Below, one piece after another: positions 1 through 12,455 of a stretch of DNA of 64,000 nucleotides; the first letter of the stretch is position 1; each line of letters opens with the position of its first letter. The stretch comes from Sinonovacula constricta. Its lineage: Eukaryota > Mollusca > Bivalvia > Cardiida > Solecurtidae. Both the position numbers and the translations under genes were made by a program. The notes under the pieces were generated by a model. That model saw nothing but the letters and a program-made list of their open reading frames with translations. It was not told where the DNA came from and did no database searches. Where the stretch lies: contig CM017563.1 in the NCBI GenBank assembly GCA_007844125.1, positions 20,640,920-20,704,919 on the forward strand, written 5' to 3'.

Positions 1-520
1 ATTTTAATTGGGTTCTAATGTTTGTGACGAAAGCTGCATTAAGAAGTATATTAATTTTTACTAACATTATAATCAGTTTACAAGAATAATTAACAAAGAC
101 ACCTTAAATAATTTATAGGAATAACAAGAACACAGATAATTAACACCGCGTGTGACTCAAGCAATAGATAAAACAAGCTTTTAATTCGGCCATAGTATTT
201 ATTAACAACATATATTTACTGATTGTAAGCTTGTATCAATAAGATGTTTTTAATACCCACACATCTTTTAAATAGAATCGGAATCATTTTTTCAATAAAA
301 TTTTATTTAAATTTAAGTAAAGATAACTGAGTAACTGAGCTGTAGAGACGACAACAAATAAAGAAAACCCTTCCCTGCTTATACCGATCAGATACGGCGA
401 AAATATCAAATGTTTTTATCAGTGATTAGAAGAGTATTTCATCGTATTTCGCGTAAGCCCATATTTATATAGCGAAATGTAACACTTATCATTTTTAATA
501 AATCAAAACGACACAATTAC
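1..520. other. AT-rich DNA, no gene seen
   Basis: I see no reading frame, RNA gene or recognisable repeat here. It is the AT-rich background typical of the window. Confidence 0.5.
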
Positions 521-702
521 AATCACTATAGCTACGCCTTTAAAATTTGTAGGACCAAGAAATAAATAAATGTCTGTGTAGATCCACCGGCGCATCACAT
601 GTTACTTGGATAACTTTCCACATCAAGTCTTTTATGTCGACCACGACTCGAACCCACAAGGTCAAAAGCTTGAGCAGGTAGGGGAGTTACAAGTTTGCGA
701 CA
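521..702 (-). repeat. Diverged tRNA-derived SINE, family B
   Basis: This aligns by eye, in order, with the better copies at 3167-3378 and 16236-16404. Shared landmarks are a TGTCTG...CCACCGGCGCA stretch at about 570-595, a CATCAAGTC/CATTAAGTC stretch, and GACTCGAACCCAC at about 644-656. The last is the reverse complement of a pol III B box (GGTTCGAGTC), which puts the SINE on the minus strand. The right end, about 685-702, matches the GGAGTTAC...GCGAC part of the 3.3 kb copy. A 73-residue plus-strand frame (606-827) starts at a TTG inside this SINE, so its first third is SINE-derived. Sequence and order support the call; the ends are approximate. Confidence 0.6.
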
Positions 703-3166
703 ACAAATGCTGCTTTATTGCCCGACTATCGAAACTGAAGTGCCTGCCTAAATCTAAAATGAATATAAAGTATGATGTGTTCAACAAGAAAGGCAAAACT
801 GTTTCTAATGGTGAAACAATAGCATAAAATGCATATAATATGGAAGGGTGTATTTGGAAGTTGTAAGCTTCTTAATATGTCACAAGGATTAAATACAAGT
901 ATGAAAATATAATATAAATAGGACAGAACGGCACGCAGAAATTATGCCACGAATTTTCTGTTTTCACTTACGTCACTGATATTGAATATAAATTTACTGA
1001 TTGAGATTTTGAGCGAGTAAGATAAACACTTATATTGATTTGCACAAGGTCCAAATGCTTTTGACTTAAAGGTGTGTAAATGAATAGTTTAACATAATAT
1101 TGCTAATTTGAGAGTTTTAACATAACTTATTTTACATTTATATGTTTAAAGATATGACGCTAGGCTAAAATATTGAGACAATTTGCTTTCTAAGGCGGCA
1201 GCGGCAGGATGTACTTCAATATAAATGTTGGAATTAAAAGCACACGAACCGATTAAACACTTAATTAAGTATACAGTGGCAACGAGGTTATGCTTTATGT
1301 GTATGTATACATTTGCAATGTGTAATGCCAAGCTCACCATACAATTCTGTTTTGTTTGAAAATCTTTGCTCAAATATGCCTGATGAGTAAATATGTATAA
1401 AGTGTATTATGAAGTAAGACTTTCGGTTTATAGTTTTCATATTTGAGTCTATCATTCAGTTGATTTTTTTTACATTCGTTTCTCCATTTGGATGAAGATA
1501 TGAATGGTTCCTAATGCAAATCGATGCTTGGCCTTCTATTAATTGCATAAAAGCCAATTGTTTTAATCAGATCAATAATGTTGAATAATGAAAATTAAAA
1601 CGCAATAATAATATTTTTCAAATTGCGCTTCACTTTTTGTTACACAATTCTAGATTGAAAATTCGGCGACTCCATGTCTCATTTGGACATTTTTCACAGA
1701 CTTTAATTTGATTTTGATAATAGAGTCAGTTTTAATATGAGTTGAATGGATCTTACACGTAAAGAATAATCATATCACGCATAGCATACTTAAAAGTACA
1801 ACGTGTCGGGTAATAGAATATATTTGTAAGCAACAATAAAGCAAATTGTCTGTTCATAGTTTCATGAGATTTGAAAATATTTAATAACAGCTCATTTTGT
1901 TGTCTAGATGAGTTTGTCAGCAAATTATTTTCTCTGCCGTTCTTTCGTGACACACAGCTTTTGGATTGTTATGTTTACTCTCGTTGCTTTTTGCACAATA
2001 CTCTATATTGCATGCCTGGCCATATAGTTATATTTGCACGCAAAAGAATACGTGCATACGATGACTGTTTTTGAGATTGGTGGTATATTCATTTAACATG
2101 TGCACGTAAAGCAAAAGTTCATTTAATAATATGAGTATTGACTTTTTTTTAAATACGTATGTTCAGTAAAACTTTATATACAGCTAGCACCTTAAATTAT
2201 TTCGTATTTTTTATTAACGGCGATAAGATATATAGTCCAAAACGCAGTTTATATGAGACGCGTGAAAAGGGTCGTTTATTCTGTTGTCTTTTCAACCGTA
2301 TTGCATTTACGTGTAACATAGCAAACGTTACCATCGTTGTTTTAATTTAGAAATGTGACTTTAAAATAGGATTCTACTAGAATAGGTTCTTTCTGAAAAA
2401 ATACTTTTAGAAAGATAAGATTCAAGTTTGAAGCATCAGCATAAACGTTCCTACAGAAGAAAACCTCAAAACATTTATCAAAAAAATAAATAAAAAATAC
2501 CCGCTAGTACGTATCCATGATTGTAAAACATTGTTTAAACATATTAAATATTATCATGTTAAATTGAAACCTGATTTAAATTAACACCATACCTCCTTTT
2601 GTAACCACGAAAAATGACAAAAAAGCCTATATATTGATAACTTTAAGGATAAGAACGCTAAGACTTATTTTTCTTAAAACAATAGTTTTTGTATCTTTTC
2701 TTATCCCAGTATCTTTATTTTTCCCAATAGGAAGAAGTTAAAAATGTCAGCCCTTGAACTAAAGCATACTCTCTACATTGTTCCGAATGCGTTTGTCCTT
2801 ACAATTCGTACATTATCTTATTTTATAGCATTATTTAAGACTAATATCTATTTGAAGACATAGGCCAATCGTATTGCGCTTTCTTATGCCCTCTTCCTTG
2901 TTCCATCTTCGTCATTGTCTGTAAAGGATCATAATTTAACGTAAATATTTAATGTTAGAATTACTACTGCCATAAACAAAGGCCTTGTCTGAAACATTTG
3001 GTCCAAAAAATTAACCTTAAGATGTAATTTTTGTGTAAAATGGGTGACAAAAGTAATATTCTACCTAACGATGCAATATGAACAGACAGATAACAACGTA
3101 CCTGTTCACTTATAACTATTTTGGTAATGCAGTTTTGTTATATTTTTGAAATGCATCAGAGATCAA
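703..3166. other. AT-rich DNA, no supported gene
   Basis: The first 125 bases continue the open plus-strand frame that leaves the SINE, ending at a TAA at 825-827. Its codons are fairly mixed (residues such as CLPKSKMNIKYDVFNKKGK), but I recognise no domain and no convincing splice structure. The remainder has only short random-looking frames of 60-75 codons, and no repeat family I could match elsewhere in the window. Confidence 0.45.
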
Positions 3167-3378
3167 TGATGATCATAATAGCGATGTCCAGCTATTTTGG
3201 TGGAGGAAGACCCAAAAACAAATGTCTGGAAGGAACCACCAGCGCACCGTAAGTGATCTGGAAGACCTTCCTACATTAAGTCCTTCGCCCCGAACGGGAC
3301 TAGAACCCACGCGGTAAAAGGCTATGCAGTCAAAGGAGTTACGGTCGGCGACTCTACCACTACGCCACGGGCGCCCCC
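3167..3378 (-). repeat. tRNA-derived SINE, family B, most complete copy
   Basis: On the minus strand the element begins at about 3378 with a GGGGGCGCCCGTGGCGTAGT head. It reads TGGCGTAGTGGTAGAGTC, an A-box-like tRNA promoter, then GGGTTCTAGTCCC, a B box, followed by a non-tRNA body ending near 3167. This is the arrangement of a tRNA-derived SINE with an internal pol III promoter. Related copies lie at 521-702 and 16236-16404. The short frame at 3322-3507 on this strand overlaps the SINE and is not a gene. A mobile SINE would need a partner LINE in trans; none is visible in the window. Confidence 0.75.
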
Positions 3379-3957
3379 TAAGTAATTCAGTATAACAACA
3401 ACAAGGTTCCAGTCTTCACTAAGGCAGGAGATTAGAATTAAACCTTTCCACGCCATAGACCCGTATTCCCCAATCATTCTTAAGCCTAAGTTATGACTTA
3501 ATCCCACGTCACAATTTTCTTATTTACAAAAAGAAGGTTATTTATGAGGTTTTAATTAGACTTTAAACTCAAAGTAGCAATGTTATCGTATCATGCAAAA
3601 ATACAGACATGAAGCTAAAAACAAAATGAAGATATTGTGGATATGAACCCACGATTTATGCAATTCTTACTTTAGAATATTTGGTGGTTATAGGCCTTAT
3701 TTTAGGTGTTATATGGTAAAATATTGGATGGCAATAAGGTTGTTGCTTTATAACACTAAACAGGCTAGCATTTGATTTCTAGTGTTACAAGTACTGACAA
3801 CGAGGTCGAGATAGCCATAACTACGGCATAACGGTGAAAATAAAAGTTTGGCTAAAGTTTAATTAAACTAGAAACAAAAAATATTAAATTTCGTATTCTG
3901 AGTAAAGTATCAGTCAGCATCGGTCTGCTTTCTTGATAACATTAAGCAAATGTATTT
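3379..3957. other. No gene seen
   Basis: AT-rich sequence without a supported frame. TGGATATGAACCCACGA at about 3638-3654 reverse-complements to a B-box-like GGTTCATATCC, but no A box or second copy was found, so I do not call a SINE. Confidence 0.4.
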
Positions 3958-4215
3958 TAATAGGAAGGAAACATGACAAAGTCCTATGATTATTGCAACA
4001 TAAAGCAAAATTTGAAAAGACACAGGTCAAAGGTATTTACAACCAAACCAAATGTAAAAGGAAGAAAAAATCTGTGAAGAATCATTAAACAAAAATAACA
4101 AATCCATCTGTTACCGCCTTGTAACAGTCAGTCGGCCAAAGGGCCCGTTTGAGTGCTAAAATCAGATTTACAGAGCTCTATAAACTCGCATTTGCACTGG
4201 CACAACCTGAAGTTC
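3958..4215 (+). repeat. Repeat C, copy 1 (+)
   Basis: This is one of at least six copies of a ~265 bp dispersed repeat. Shared order: AAAGTCCTATG near the left end, a GACAAAGG-type stretch, then TGTTACCGCC at about 4109, CAGTCAGTCGG, GGGCCCG..TGAGTGCTAAA, and ACAGAGCTCTA...CGCATTTGCAC on the right. It matches the minus-oriented copies at 18.9, 23.9 and 29.0 kb and the plus-oriented copies at 39.2 and 43.4 kb. I see no pol III boxes, TIRs or coding capacity, so it could be a MITE, a SINE tail or another non-autonomous element. The minus-strand frame at 4128-4310 overlaps it and is rejected as a gene. Confidence 0.6.
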
Positions 4216-5595
4216 TGTTTTTGCATGTTTGTTACATTAAGCATATAACAGTAAAGCATAGTTTTAACCAGTATCCTGCCAACTTTAATCATTGACTGAC
4301 CTTTCAGCATGTTGTGGATTTAGAAGCCAGCATAGCGGGACATGAGCAATGTGTCCTATAAGGACAACAGTTCCCTGATTCAAATTAAAATATGCCGACA
4401 CTGCAAATGTAAACATAATTGAAAACCACAGAAGGGCATTACGAAAGTATTTTATGGGTATGTCTGTTTAGTGAGGTTTATATTAGATTCGTGTGCTTAA
4501 GCTATTCTGCAAGAGATACAGTCATGTCTAAATAATAGTACAAGATAATAAATAATCGAAAGTGAAAAGTAATGTAATGCATGAGTTAAACTGGCCTAAA
4601 ATATACACTGTACATAGTAGCAACAAAATTATAATATGTTTGGATAGACAGTTATGTCAAAGCCAAAAGCCACACCTACATTTTCCACATAATATACAAG
4701 TACATATATGTATACTTGACCTAGTCATATTAATTATTATGGGCACACAGCCACAAAAGTACGATGACGTTATTTATGGTTTACTTTTTATCTTGACATC
4801 TTTCTCCTAATCATATCCAATCCAATGATACTTTCATAAGACTTTAATGTACCTAATAAATATGTCGGTAAACGCTTTAAAATATTTCTCTAACAAGCGT
4901 ATGTTTGATTTAAGATTTATAAATAAGATTACACTTTCTTTTGTTCGTGTATGGGATGAATATTTATTTTTGCTTTTTTGTCTTATAATTTACATAATTT
5001 TTTAAAAACACAGAAAAGTGGTGATATATGGATTTTATTCCTTGTATTTAGTATGAAAAATATTGAACTCGGAAACATTCGGATACTTTATGGTGCTAGT
5101 GAGTAAGACATACTCCAAACGTACTAATTATTAATATATAACTATACTGATAGGACAATGTGTTATTAAGAACATATTTTTAACTTATAAAGTGATTATT
5201 TTTGTCTTATAATACATTATATATAATTAATGATATATCATTAGGTTAACACGTTAATGAGAGGTAAAATGTACGTACGTCGTGGTGAGGTCGGATCATT
5301 ACTAATTATTTTAGTTGGTGTTTTTACATTATTGCGCGCAAGCCCAACTAATTACTACGTTATTACTTTTTGAATTAATTCATTCTATATTCAAACACTA
5401 CCTAAATTGTTTCACACAAATAAATCTGCAGTAATTTAATTAATCAGGGTATATTTTAACGCGAGCAGCATATTGATGAGGATGTAATCGTTAAATTAAA
5501 AGACGAATTGTAATAAAACACGTTGAGACAGAGTCTCGTTTCGCATCATTTTATCCAACTTGTTTAATATTTTCAGTATCTAATGAACTCGCGCT
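4216..5595. other. AT-rich DNA, no gene seen
   Basis: One 82-codon frame (4562-4810) has no recognisable domain. GTACGTACGTCG at about 5272-5283 is a short palindromic patch. No other structure was found. Confidence 0.4.
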
Positions 5596-5671
5596 CACAC
5601 ACATATAAATACACACACACACACGTACGCACACACACACACACACACATACACACACACACACACACACA

Positions 5672-5751
<80 letters not shown>

Positions 5752-5758
5752 CACACAC
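5596..5758. repeat. CA/CG compound dinucleotide microsatellite
   Basis: A long run of CA units is interrupted by single variants (CACT, CATA) and changes near 5712 to a run of CGCA units before ending in CACAC. Three overlapping frames of 61-95 codons on both strands come purely from this repeat. The alternating purine-pyrimidine composition could adopt Z-DNA. Confidence 0.97.
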
Positions 5759-5911
5759 TTATATTTATGTATAGCGAAAAAGAGGACCAGCAGCAAATAA
5801 ATACCTAATTCTTCCAGTTCTGTTATGATATGACTCATTATTAAATTGGATGAGCAATATATCCAGTTTTTAGTTGCTTTACTTATTATAGATCATAGTT
5901 TGTATTGCACG

Positions 5912-6109
5912 TGAAACTAAATTCCCATCTGTGACAGTCAGTAATCAATCTAAATAATTCGCAACATAACCTTCTGAACGTAAATTCCCATCTGTGACAG
6001 TCTGTAACCAATCTAAATAATTCGCAACATAATCTCCTGAACGTGAATTCCCATCTGTGACAGTCAGTAATCAATCTAAATAATTCGCAACATAACCTTT
6101 TGAACGATA
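5912..6109. repeat. 63 bp minisatellite, three copies
   Basis: The ATTCCCATCTGTGACAG motif starts at 5921, 5984 and 6047, exactly 63 bp apart. The rest of each unit (AATCAATCTAAATAATTC, then GCAACATAA) is nearly identical in all three. Because 63 is a multiple of three, the minus strand stays open and reads a 21-residue repeat. That frame ends outside the array with no other coding signal, so I treat it as incidental. A diverged single match lies at about 54163-54215. Confidence 0.93.
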
Positions 6110-7142
6110 CCACTATCATCTCACAACCGTAAGTCGTAAGATTTTATTCAAAAAATCTACGTGTAGTAAATGTCATTTTACAACCGGTGCAGTTAAAATG
6201 AAAATAACATAATCCAATAAAAGGAAATATGTCAGCACATCAGAAAAACCCGGTACGAATATATCTGCATGAGTGAAATATATGTATATTGCAATTTATT
6301 CTTACTACTGTGTTGACCTTTTTCTTTATTTACAAATAAACAAAACATTTTATTTCACTAAATATACATTCAATGTTTGTGAAAAGTCCGGATTACATCC
6401 TTTTTTTGTGTAACTTTCACATTAAACGCGTGTGGTTTTATTCAGTCGATAATGACAGGTTTTACTTATTGTTATTTTTTTCAGAATAAGTTCTATCAAG
6501 GTTCAGAATAATTATCAATCATGTCATTAAAATAAAAAAACAACATTAAAATAACTTTATATGGCTTTACTTATAAAGGAGTACTATTCTCTTATTCATG
6601 CCAAACACAGCCCCGAGCGTAAATATAGTCGTGTGTAAAAGCTGAAACTTAAGTTTGACATTAAAAAATAGATAAGGTACTTTTAGAATGACAGAGCTAT
6701 GTTATTTAAACAACATCCATTGTATTCAAAGTAAACAAATCAGAACATAAAATACAGGTACACGCAGCGCATAAATTAGCCCCTAGTTATCAAAAAAACA
6801 AAACACGATCTTCAAATAAAAATACATTTATTGTAAATCAAGCAGGGCTAAGAAAACGTATGTTTTCATTGAAATAAATGGATGGGTCGCTGCTGCTGGC
6901 ACTTTCTGCAACGTTTTGACCTTAGCTTTCTCTCATGCTGTGACGCAGTATGTTATCCTTGATTACAAGGCAATTGTGCTCAGAGTTATTAGGTCAAATA
7001 GCTTAGTAACAGGACTTTAACTGTCAACACAACTGTCAGCGAGCTTAACATACAATGTTTGGTTAGAATTAATATTAAAATATTATTGCCATCTTCCATG
7101 TTAAATTTAAACATTCATGTTTGTTTGTGTCAGAGAATGTTA
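6110..7142. other. AT-rich DNA, no gene seen
   Basis: No supported frame, repeat or RNA gene found. Confidence 0.4.
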
Positions 7143-7466
7143 GTGTGAGAGAGAGAAGGAACGGGAGGGAGAGAGAGAAAGAGAGGAAAAGTGGGAGAGA
7201 GAAAGAGAGGGAGAAAGAAGGAGAGAGATAGGGAGGGAGAGAAAGAGAGGGGGCAGAAGAAGAGAGAAAAAGAGAGGTAGAGAAGTGGAGAGAGAAAAAG
7301 AGGGAGGGAGATTGAGAGAGAGAGAGAGAGAGAAAGAGAAGGAGATCGAGAGAGGGAGAGAGAAAGGTAGAGAGGGAAAGAGAGGAAGAGAGAGAAGGAG
7401 AGGTAGAGAGGGAGAGAGAGAACGAGAGGGAGAGAAAACGAGAGAGAGAAAAAGAGAGGAGGGGGT
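7143..7466. repeat. GA-rich polypurine tract, about 324 bp
   Basis: An almost pure purine run on the plus strand made of GAGA, GGGA and AAAGAG units with very few pyrimidine interruptions. Long frames through it (minus 7130-7552, rich in Ser, Leu, Phe and Pro; plus 7285-7470, rich in Arg, Glu and Lys) are composition artefacts. Mirror-like homopurine tracts are known to be able to form triplex (H-DNA). Confidence 0.93.
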
Positions 7467-7569
7467 CTAAAGCAACAACTTGAAGCCAAGTTACACCTCA
7501 CAGCTACGGTGTCAGAAATAGGCCACAGAAGTAACCTCGTCGCCAAGACCATGTTTCAACAAACCTACC

Positions 7570-7871
7570 GGACCTGGTAGCGCAATTGGTAGAGCGTCGG
7601 CTCCAGGTACGGGAGGCCCCCGGTTAGACCCAGGGCCGCGAAGTCGTTAAAAATGGTTGTGGTATAGACCCCTTGCTAACGCTCAAGCAAATATAAGGGT
7701 AGTTCCACGACTGGTTGGCCTCGTGTCAGGATAATGTGACTGGGTGTGGTATCATGCCAGGTGTTTATGGCATTCTATGCACAGTGAAGGCAGCGCTATA
7801 TCTGCTTTAAGTGGACACCAGATAACTGAAATACTGTTTGTGGGACGATAAAACCAATAAATAAACAAACA
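7570..7871 (+). repeat. tRNA-derived SINE, family A, copy 1
   Basis: The head starts GGACCTGGTAGCGCAATTGG. Its TAGCGCAATTGG fits the pol III A-box pattern, and it is followed about 40 bp later by a degenerate B box (GGTTAGACCC). A ~220 bp non-tRNA body follows, with landmarks AACGCTCAAGCAAATATAAG, GTGTCAGGATAATGTG, CCAGGTGTTTATGG and GGCAGCGCTATATCTGC. It ends in GGGACGATAAAACC and an AATAAA/CAAAC-rich tail. The same landmarks occur at 17780-18098 (+) and 12161-12455 (-). It is not a functional tRNA: the T arm is broken and the sequence continues as a SINE body. Confidence 0.88.
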
Positions 7872-9559
7872 TCACCAAGTCTATATAATATTTGCCTATC
7901 TTGAAGATATTTTCCTAAAGGTTTATCATCTTATTGATTTTTCTAGTGCATACATTACGTGATATATGTTTGTCGCAAAAATCGACTTAAGTTAAATGAA
8001 CTAGTTCTTATTGCCTTTACTGGTTTCGTGTATTTTATGCGTTTTAACACTTTTTATATTTTACAAAGGAAACTTGATATTTGTTGTTGCTTTTCTCATT
8101 TAAAAACCACGTTTTGTGCCTGACTTACATGCTAAGTGTGAATTAATGATTGACAGTTGATTATTCAATGGTCAAGTTCCAGCTTAGCATACTGTCAATC
8201 CGCTATGACTTCGGAATCTATTTTTAGCAGAAATCACAATCATGCTTATTTATAGTTTTAGAAAGAATGGACATGTAGAGTGATTTGGTTCACACTACTG
8301 TCTTATAAATTAGACAATGTTCGAAATCGTCTTTTGTTAGACTTAAGATCGACAGAAATTATGACCAAATTCCCCCAATCCAGGTTTACGTGCATTTGAT
8401 AAAGACAAGCTGTAAGATACCACCTTTAAAAGAAAAAAACAACTGATTTAAAATGTCCTGGCTTGTAACGGCACGATGACATCGTTAGCTTAATGATATC
8501 AAATTGTAGTTATTGTTTATTTCCAATGCAGTAAAGAAAAACAATAGGGTGTCAATGTGCTGTTAAGAAGTCGTACTGGCCTACAATTCAGGGCATTGTC
8601 TTGGACAAATTGTATGCGCCTTTATTTTCTGATGAAACAATAGTTATAATGGGAACTAGGTTGTGAAATTAATAATATGGTATTACACATTAATATTTTA
8701 ATCAAACATTTAAACGACATTTGAATGATCGCCCGTTTCTGTTTCTCCAGTTTGAATAAATGTTCAAAAGTTCAAATTTGGCGTTAATATTTCATCAGCT
8801 ACTAAATGCTAATAAGACATACCAATAATAAGAAAATTTTAAGTAGACATAGCCCGAACGTCGAAAAAGACACAATAAGCTCGCAAACAGCACATGAAAA
8901 TACTGTGGCTTCATAAAAAAGGATTGGTGTCATAATGAGAAGTTGCAATAAAACAAACGGTGCATGCATGTAGTTAAAATGTTGAAATATTTAACATGAG
9001 CTCTTATTAAATATTTCCACATTTTAATCAAAAACGTGGTAAACTTGATGAGTATGTCAATCATTTATTTTCTTTATTTCCCTTTTGTGACACAAAACCA
9101 TTCGAAGAGCCTATTATTTTGTTTACAATTTCATCTGCACGCAAAACATAATGTAATGCAAACTGACTTCTTGGAAATAAGTAGAAACACAATTTACACA
9201 TCACGATTCTGTTTTCTGTTTTTGAACTTATATTGTATTTGTTATACATAAATAACTCGTCCAAGTATCAAACTTTTTCTGTTGACTTTATTAACAAAAA
9301 CTCAACACTTGAATTAGACATTTAAACAACACACATTTCTTTGAAAACTCGCATTTTAAAGTGAATTTTGAAGTTCAAATGAAAAAGTTTATTATCGTCT
9401 TTTTTTAAACGAATATACATGAAACATGAATATTTAATATATAAACATATTTGAATCCATTTGTAAATGAGTTTCTATTCTGACTCCTAGGTAATTATCA
9501 AATAGAATGCAATATAAAAAAAACACAATTATGCCCGAGTCATCGGCGTTACACGTTGG
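7872..9559. other. AT-rich DNA, no gene seen
   Basis: There are two overlapping short frames on opposite strands at 9036-9264 with no domain. No repeat family was matched, although the last few hundred bases may be the eroded left edge of block I. Confidence 0.4.
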
Positions 9560-10029
9560 ATATAATACCAAGAAATAATCAAACACGTTTATTTCCACAA
9601 ACTAAATGTAAATGTTGTTTAAGAACGTATGTCGGAAAAGCAATACCAATATGACAGCCGTGGTCAAAGTTCTTTGTTTAAATTTAATAAAAAATCTTCC
9701 GTAAATCAGTTTTTGTACACATTAACTAGATAAAAGTTAAAAAAATTTTCATTAAAATGTCGCATTATACATTTGAAACAGGGGCCTAAACGCTAAATGG
9801 AAAGCAAGCCATTATTTTCAGAACAGAAGGTCAGGTGAAAAAATCTGTCCTTTGTACTACAAGCTGAATTGTTGTTAACATATTGTAATCATGGTCACGT
9901 GATCTCATATATATTTTTAGAAATACCTTGTACATTACTTTTAAAGTAATACAAGAATTATTTGTTTACGAAATTCTAAGTTCTGAAGTTATATTTGAAG
10001 TACTTACTATAAACCTGCATGGCCAGTGT

Positions 10030-11559
10030 AGCCGTTGAATTATATTACATGCCTTTCATTGCATGATATCGTACGTGTTAACACAAGTTTTCTTCTCTTA
10101 CTTGCCTTCATTTGTTTCAAAATTAATACACACACCACGCTCGCGCACATTCGTAAAAACCATATGTGTTACCGTATGCTGTAAGATTGCCAAGTTAAGA
10201 ATAGCCTAGCCTTAAACGGAATATTCATTTTTAACCTTATTTTGCTGGCTTCATTGTCATGGATACATTTATTGTGATAGACATGGTGAACTGTTCTCGA
10301 TTGTCTTTACTTATGTTTTTGTAAACATGGCAAATTGATGTTCTTTATTGGCATATGCAGTTCGTATCATACTACACAAAGCACCTACCAACGATATACC
10401 TAAAGAAATTTCAGTGTTCTTTTGTAAAAATATGTAGCAATCCGTTTGTCATATGGCTTCATATCTTGTTCCATTATATTTATTTTTATTGACTTAGCTA
10501 TTCTGGAAGTCTGACCTTTGAAGAAAATAAATGGACAATGTAAACATATTTAGTGAAATGGTATATGTAAAATGCACTTTTAAGCTTCGTATTGCATAGT
10601 TCATGTCGTATTGCAAGAATTAATTATTTCAATATTTTTATAGGTTATTTTACACTTATGTGTATATGATATAAATATATTTGGTCAAGTGACACGATTG
10701 AAAAAAACAACAACAACACATACTGGACGAGCAGAGAGGAGAGTCCAATATGTTTCTTTAAAATCTGGGCACTCGTCCAAATACATTTCCCCATTGGACA
10801 CTTCAGTGTAAAAAAAACTTTTTATTCTATATCCATTCCATATTCATTATGTACTTATTAATATATTATTAATTATCCTTTTGTATTATAATGGCGTTGG
10901 ATTAATAAACGACGCAGACTTTTTAAACTTATTTGGATTTATAAATAACAGTTATGTAAATAAAATAATAATAAAAAAACAAACAACAACATTCTGACAG
11001 AAGCTTGTTTTTGTGTATAGTAAATCGCTGACTAATGCTTCCGTTATTTAAAATGCTTGAATCATACTCTCTTATTATAAACAATAAGTAATATAAAGCG
11101 TTTAAATACAATCCGTATTCTTATTCGTTAACGGATTTTCATTGTGTATTCTATGTGTCTGAGAAGTTGAGATTACTATGCAATAACGCAATATATTATT
11201 ATGACTATGTACTGTCCAATACAGATATGCACAGGATGATCACGTGGTACTAATCAACTGCACTGATTGGTAAAAATAAATGAATATAGAATAAAACATG
11301 ATATTCTACAGCCTAAACACATGGTACTAACTTAAAAAAGCATACTAGAGTGATTTAATCCTGACACTTTCTTAACAGCTTTTAATTGCACTCTTAAAAT
11401 ATTACCTTAGTCACAGAAGAAACGAGACTTTGAAGCGCCGCTTTTTTATATAATTTTTGGTATAATTATTTGGACAATATTATTAAAATAACACATATGT
11501 TTGCATCGTGCTATTTATCTGTACCGTGATTTAAAAGTTGTATTCGACGGTTTGCCTAT
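10030..11559. other. AT-rich DNA, no gene seen
   Basis: Lies between anchors of block I and has no obvious counterpart in block II. It holds only random-looking short frames. Confidence 0.4.
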
Positions 11560-12040
11560 GTCAAAGACATATAACAATATCACACAACTGATTGGGAGAA
11601 ATTTGGTTACTATTTTTTTACAAACTCATAGACTTAAGTCTTAATAAATACGATTTTGAACACTTACTGAATTGTTGGACAGTACCAATCGCAAAAGAAA
11701 ATCACTCCGAATGTGTATTCTTTCCAGCTGTATAACAAACTCGATAGTGGTCTCTGCTAAAAATAGATATCGACGTCAGAGTGGATTACCCGGATGACTA
11801 TATAACGTATTCTCAAAAGTAAGTTGTCACGTGTTTTTTCAAGTTTAAAAAATAGCTATTTCTGCAGCGAGGCTCAGATAGGGAAAACCTGTTTGCAATA
11901 AAGAGCAGCGATTTTTGCTTGACTGTAAACACAGGTCTGGGACATACATGAACAGCATTTGCAGGACCTTTTCAGGCAAGAATGAATTGGTTATTTGAGC
12001 ACAGAAATTTTCGGTCCAAACTGTCGGATAACATTTCGCA
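11560..12040 (+). repeat. Module shared with 56880-57370
   Basis: Shared stretches in the same order include ACTTAAGTC, CGATTTTGAAC at about 11650, GCTAAAAATAGATATCGACG at about 11757, the TTACC..GA.GA.TATATAA stretch that follows, CAGATAGGGAAA, and GGTCCAAACTGT. The partner carries the equivalent stretches at 56960-57350. This ties the right end of the window to the same duplicated neighbourhood. Confidence 0.6.
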
Positions 12041-12160
12041 ACAAGAATTTCTTTTTTTCTTCTGATCAGAACTTCAAAACAGGAGAAACATCTGCTAACA
12101 ACAGTTGGAGAATATATATTTCCTCAATTAATTATAAATAACAACAACACTTACTCAAAT

Positions 12161-12455
12161 TGTTATGTTTGTTTATTGGGTTTATCGTCCCACCACCAGT
12201 ATTTCAGTTATCTGGAGACGGTGTCAAATTGAAGCAGATATAGTGCCGCCTTCACTGTGTATAGCATGCCATGAACACCTGGCGTTATACAACACCCAGT
12301 TACATTATCCTGACACCGGATTTACTCTTATATTATCGTTGAACTACTCTTATATTTGCTTGAGCGTTAGCAAGCGAGCTATACCACTACCATTTTTAAC
12401 GACTTAGGTATGTCGCGGCCCGGGATCGAACCCGATTGCGCTACCAGGTCCGGTG
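12161..12455 (-). repeat. tRNA-derived SINE, family A, with internal head deletion
   Basis: Reading the minus strand from about 12455: CACCGGACCTGGTAGCGCAAT, then directly GGGTTCGATCCC (a perfect B box), then the family A body and tail. Compared with the 7570 and 17780 copies, about 37 bp between the A-box start and the B box are missing, which removes half of the A box. The plus-strand frame at 12165-12407 lies wholly in this SINE and is rejected as a gene. Confidence 0.85.

Noticed and set aside
606..827. 73-codon frame as a gene or terminal exon
   Set aside because: It starts at a TTG, and its first ~95 bases are a diverged family B SINE. The remainder has no recognisable domain or partner exon.
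5551..5838. Cysteine/valine and threonine/histidine repeat proteins
   Set aside because: Pure CA/CG dinucleotide repeat.
7130..7552. 140-codon Ser/Leu/Phe-rich minus-strand protein
   Set aside because: Translation of the GA-rich tract's pyrimidine strand; no membrane-protein pattern beyond composition.
7570..7645. tRNA gene in the SINE head (also at 17780)
   Set aside because: The acceptor stem does not pair, the T arm at 7570 is broken, and the sequence runs directly into a repeated SINE body.
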